DNA of 64,000 nucleotides, taken from Chloroflexota bacterium (GTDB lineage Bacteria; Chloroflexota; Anaerolineae; Anaerolineales; Anaerolineaceae). Of this stretch, positions 61,130 through 64,000 are shown in pieces. The stretch lies in assembly GCA_029556265.1 (NCBI GenBank), contig JAKQFH010000003.1, positions 1 to 64,000 of the forward strand. Reading direction: 5' to 3'. Position 1 is the stretch's first letter. Every line of letters begins with the position of its first letter. Below the pieces are notes generated by a model, which saw nothing but the letters and a program-made list of their open reading frames with translations, was not told the origin of the DNA and ran no database searches. The translations under genes were made by a program, and so were the position numbers.

Positions 61130-61534
61130 ATGAAACCAATCAAAATCAATCATGTCGCAATTGTTGTCAGGGATATTGACGCGTCGCTCGATTTTTGGGT
61201 GAAGGCGTTTGGCTTGCGGTTGGATCACGTTGAGGATGTGCCTTCTCAGGCTTCCAAGGTGGCATTTTTGCCGCTCGGGGAGAGCGAAGTGGAATTGGTA
61301 CAGCCGACCAGTATGGACAGCGGCATGGCGGCGTACCTGGAAAAACGCGGGGAAGGCATGCACCATTTATGCATCGAGGTTGATGATATTGACGCCGCGC
61401 TTGCCCATCTTAAAGCGCTGGATGTGCGCCTGATTAATTCTGAACCCGAAGTGCTGCCAGGCAGAAAGATGGCTTTTATCCACCCCAAGGCTGCCAACGG
61501 CGTGTTAATAGAACTGTACCAGCTGACAGATTAA
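61130..61534 (+). CDS. mce: Methylmalonyl-CoA epimerase
   Basis: This 134-residue VOC/glyoxalase-fold protein has paired beta-alpha-beta-beta-beta modules with metal ligands in INHVAIVV, EVELVQP, MHHLCIEV and VLIELYQ. It interconverts (R)- and (S)-methylmalonyl-CoA so that the mutase next door can work on the propionate/succinate route. The spacing of 9 bases indicates cotranscription. Confidence 0.95.
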   Translation: MKPIKINHVAIVVRDIDASLDFWVKAFGLRLDHVEDVPSQASKVAFLPLGESEVELVQPTSMDSGMAAYLEKRGEGMHHLCIEVDDIDAALAHLKALDVRLINSEPEVLPGRKMAFIHPKAANGVLIELYQLTD

Positions 61535-61624
61535 TCCTTCGCGTTTGGCGGCTCACCAGCCAAACATAAGAAGGTGATTTTTAATCCAGGCGGAATGATT
61601 GCCCGCGGCAAAAAAGGAGACCAC

Positions 61625-62959
<1,335 letters not shown>

Positions 62960-62975
62960 AGTGAAAGAGAACACG

Positions 62976-63635
62976 ATGACATACACAATTGGTATTATTG
63001 GAGGCACCGGGAAAGAAGGAAAAGGCCTGGCCTATCGCTGGGCCAAAGCCGGGCACAGGGTTCTGATAGGCTCCCGTTCGGAAGAAAAAGCGCTGGCAGC
63101 CGCGGCTGACCTGGCGGCACTACTTCCAAGCGAAGCGCGCGTGCAGGGTTTGGGCAACCTCGCGGCGGTGCAGCAATGTGACATCGCGGTTCTCACGGTG
63201 CCTTTCGCTGCCCACGCTGAGACTTTGCTCGGACTGAAAGAAGCTCTTCAGGGTAAGCTATTAATTGATGTAGCCGTGCCGTTGAACCCGCCCAAGGTCA
63301 CCCGCGTTTCAATGCCGCCAGAGGGCTCTGCCGCGCAGCAAGCCCAGAGCATTCTCGGGGAAGGCGTGCAGGTAGTGGCTGCCTTCCAAAATATCTCGTA
63401 TGAACATCTGCTGAAGGATGAACAGGTTGCCTGTGATGTTCTGGTTTGCGGCACGGGCAAAGACGCCCGACAAACGGTCATTAACCTGGCGCGCGATGCA
63501 GGATTGACCGCCTGGGATGCCGGCGTGATTGAAAACGCTGTGGTGGTTGAGGGGCTGACCTCGGTGCTCATCGGTCTCAATATTCAGCATAAAGTCGGCT
63601 CGGCGGGCATAAAAATTACAGGGATTTCGGAGTAG
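62976..63635 (+). CDS. npdG: F420-dependent NADP reductase-like protein
   Basis: This 219-residue protein has the Rossmann start IGIIGGTGKEGKGLAYRWAK and the NADP-binding IGSRSEEKA of NADPH-dependent F420 reductase (NpdG/Fno). It moves hydride between NADPH and the deazaflavin F420. Its stop is one base from the ATG of cofE, which makes the F420 link firm. The start at 62976 is chosen because the longer frame lies inside the amidohydrolase gene. Confidence 0.9.
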   Translation: MTYTIGIIGGTGKEGKGLAYRWAKAGHRVLIGSRSEEKALAAAADLAALLPSEARVQGLGNLAAVQQCDIAVLTVPFAAHAETLLGLKEALQGKLLIDVAVPLNPPKVTRVSMPPEGSAAQQAQSILGEGVQVVAAFQNISYEHLLKDEQVACDVLVCGTGKDARQTVINLARDAGLTAWDAGVIENAVVVEGLTSVLIGLNIQHKVGSAGIKITGISE

Positions 63636-63636
63636 A

Positions 63637-64000
63637 ATGCCGCGGTCAAAAAGCCTGACCCTCAGTACTGTTCCGAATTTGCCCGAAATTCAACCCGGTG
63701 ACGACCTGCCGGCGTTGATTATGAACGCGCTTGCCCAGGATGAAATAAGCGTTGAGGACGGCGATATTTTTGTTATCGCCCAGAAAATTGTGTCCAAATC
63801 GGAAGGCAGATTGGTGAATCTGAGCACGGTAATCCCTAGCCCAAAGGCGTTGGAACTGGCTGAGCGAATAGAAAAACGCCCGGAACTGGTGGAATTGATC
63901 CTGCAAGAAAGTAACGAAGTATTACGCACGCGCCCGGGCACCATTATCGTGGAGCACAAAAGCGGGTTTGTATGCGCTAACGCGGGCATAGACCACTCCA
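63637..64000 (+). CDS. cofE: Coenzyme F420-0:L-glutamate ligase, N-terminal fragment
   Basis: The first 121 codons are present and the gene runs off the right edge. Visible CofE features are PEIQPGDDLPALI, VEDGDIFVIAQKIVSKSEG and PGTIIVEHKSGFVCANAGID. CofE adds glutamates to F420-0. Starting at 63637 with GGAG upstream, it is one base from npdG. Confidence 0.9.
   Translation, partial: MPRSKSLTLSTVPNLPEIQPGDDLPALIMNALAQDEISVEDGDIFVIAQKIVSKSEGRLVNLSTVIPSPKALELAERIEKRPELVELILQESNEVLRTRPGTIIVEHKSGFVCANAGIDHS

Overview
This 64 kb window reads as chromosomal DNA from an anaerobic member of the Chloroflexota, most likely class Anaerolineae. The pointers are moderately high GC, tightly packed operons, a fused 2-oxoacid:ferredoxin oxidoreductase, ADP-forming acyl-CoA synthetase, archaeal-type phosphoglycerate mutase, F420 genes, LysM/zinc-ribbon and Thr/Pro-rich linker proteins, and a T-box in front of valS. 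I see no phage, transposase, integrase, CRISPR array, rRNA or tRNA gene. The taxonomic call is inference from gene content only.

Layout. 1-4.1 kb: start of an ABC exporter, then a GntR/FCD regulator with korAB. 4.2-16.1 kb (minus strand): SIS-domain deglycase-like protein; argF-rocD-pyk; yqeY-pgpH-ybeY-membrane protein; M20 peptidase-DUF1385-comEA. 16.1-31.9 kb: aminotransferase, trxB, LysM protein, hemW, L,D-transpeptidase, HAD phosphatase, acyl-CoA synthetase, beta-hydroxyacid dehydrogenase, apgM, nitrilase, amrS, hutH, cyclophilin. 32-35.1 kb: sugar ABC importer without its ATPase. 35.5-40.7 kb: glpX, gmd and T-box-controlled valS. 41-56.7 kb: an unrecognised 575-residue protein, then a dense RNA-modification region, murJ, a TPR-like protein, rimO, a RodZ-like protein and rplI. 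57.7-64 kb: Na+-dependent transporter, methylmalonyl-CoA mutase and epimerase, amidohydrolase, F420 genes npdG and cofE (truncated by the window end).

The most remarkable part is 43.4-54.8 kb. Five overlapping minus-strand genes (49815-50522 down to 45635-47107) encode an RsmI-like methyltransferase, a tRNA-guanine transglycosylase homologue with an altered substrate loop, two tandem homologues of the aminoglycoside-resistance 16S rRNA m7G1405 methyltransferases (Arm/Rmt/FmrO family), and an RsmF-like m5C methyltransferase. Facing them are canonical rsmI, a queuosine-precursor transporter (yhhQ) and rsmE; rimO lies a little further on. In model bacteria the known targets of these families (C1402, G1405, C1407, U1498 of 16S rRNA, tRNA position 34, ribosomal protein S12) all sit in or at the ribosomal decoding centre, so the region looks like a decoding-centre modification island.

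A second theme is transcriptional: several genes have a -10 hexamer 6 to 10 bases before the start codon, which predicts leaderless mRNAs (yhhQ and rsmE from one palindrome; the RodZ-like gene from a promoter whose -35 lies in the loop of the upstream terminator; hemW; the TPR-like gene).
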